Assembly (NCBI GenBank): GCA_025463125.1
Contig: JAOAPX010000073.1
Span: 1-64,000, forward strand
Length of the DNA: 64,000 bases
Source: Acidobacteriota bacterium
Lineage (GTDB): Bacteria; Acidobacteriota; Blastocatellia; Pyrinomonadales; Pyrinomonadaceae
Reading direction: 5' to 3'
This document shows, in pieces, positions 63,527 to 64,000 of this stretch; position 1 is the first letter of the stretch, and every line of letters starts with the position of its first letter. Under the pieces are notes generated by a model. The model was given only the letters and a program-made list of their open reading frames with translations, was not told the origin of the DNA and did no database searches. Position numbers and translations under genes: made by a program.

Positions 63527-63605
63527 AAAGTGAAAAGTGAAAAGTGAAAAGCGATAAGTGAAAAGTGAAAAGTGAAAAGTGAAAAGTGAAAAGTGAAAAG
63601 TGAAA
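63522..63605 (+). repeat. Heptamer tandem array (AGTGAAA)x12
   Basis: Twelve consecutive 7-mers; unit 5 is AGCGATA, the other eleven are identical; overlaps the dacB stop codon. Confidence 0.98.
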
Positions 63606-63679
63606 AACGAAAAATAATAACCGGCAAGCAGGGAATTTGAACGTTTTTATCTGCTTTTTGAATGCTTTTTACCGCTCGT

Positions 63680-63874
63680 TTATCTCACAAAAAAACCGAG
63701 GAAAAGAAACAGCCAGAACAAAATCATCAGAAAGAGCGGCGCAACCATTGCCAGAAGGCATCCGGCGTTTGCTACTGATTCCTGATTCCACCGGTAAGTC
63801 TCAGAGCAGTTCGGGCAGAATTGCTTTTCCGCCAGAAACGGTCGCTTGCAGGTTTTGCAAATCTTTAACCTCAC
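63680..63874 (-). CDS. Small zinc-ribbon protein with C-terminal TM
   Basis: CKTCKRPFLAEKQFCPNC followed by hydrophobic LLAMVAPLFLMILFWLFLFLGFF. Confidence 0.65.
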   Translation of the reverse strand: MRLKICKTCKRPFLAEKQFCPNCSETYRWNQESVANAGCLLAMVAPLFLMILFWLFLFLGFFVR

Positions 63875-64000
63875 GGAAAAAGAATAGCAAAATTACGGCG
63901 ATAATTTAACACCGGAAAAGCAGCCGGGCGGTCGGCATTTGCGGCGCGGGTAAATGACTTTTCGCGCCGTTCGTGCTAATCTTTTTTCCCTTTTCAAATC

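Noticed and set aside
63522-63605. CRISPR array
   Set aside because: Direct 7-bp tandem with no spacers

Overview
The window looks like chromosomal sequence from an Acidobacteriota-type (Blastocatellia-like) bacterium; that assignment is inferred from gene content and style, not from a search. It is densely coded. No rRNA, tRNA, CRISPR array, integrase or transposase was recognised. Main blocks: (i) lysine/DAP genes (dapB, dapA, dapD, an aminotransferase, and asd further on); (ii) a Ser/Thr phospho-signalling block with an ECF sigma factor, a transmembrane FHA-trypsin protein, three Ser/Thr kinases, a PP2C phosphatase and a repeat-domain protein; (iii) purB, purS and purQ; (iv) envelope enzymes (L,D-transpeptidase, VanY-like, PBP4-like, DedA); (v) a complete Alternative Complex III operon (actABCDEF) followed by SCO and a caa3-type oxidase (coxB-cyt c, coxA, coxC, coxD); (vi) a Lol-like group lacking a permease, and an orphan radical SAM gene; (vii) lower-glycolysis genes (pyk, eno, gpmI). 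The most unusual signals are a perfect 7-bp tandem repeat (GCTTACT x5) that encodes the hydrophobic core of the ActE lipoprotein signal peptide, a recurring set of short-period repeats and long inverted repeats between genes (several inside the respiratory operon), a (AGTGAAA)x12 array starting at the dacB stop codon, a frameshifted SDR/epimerase relic at 59350-59638, and repeated T-R-[LM] motifs shared by the kinase and FHA-protease linkers.
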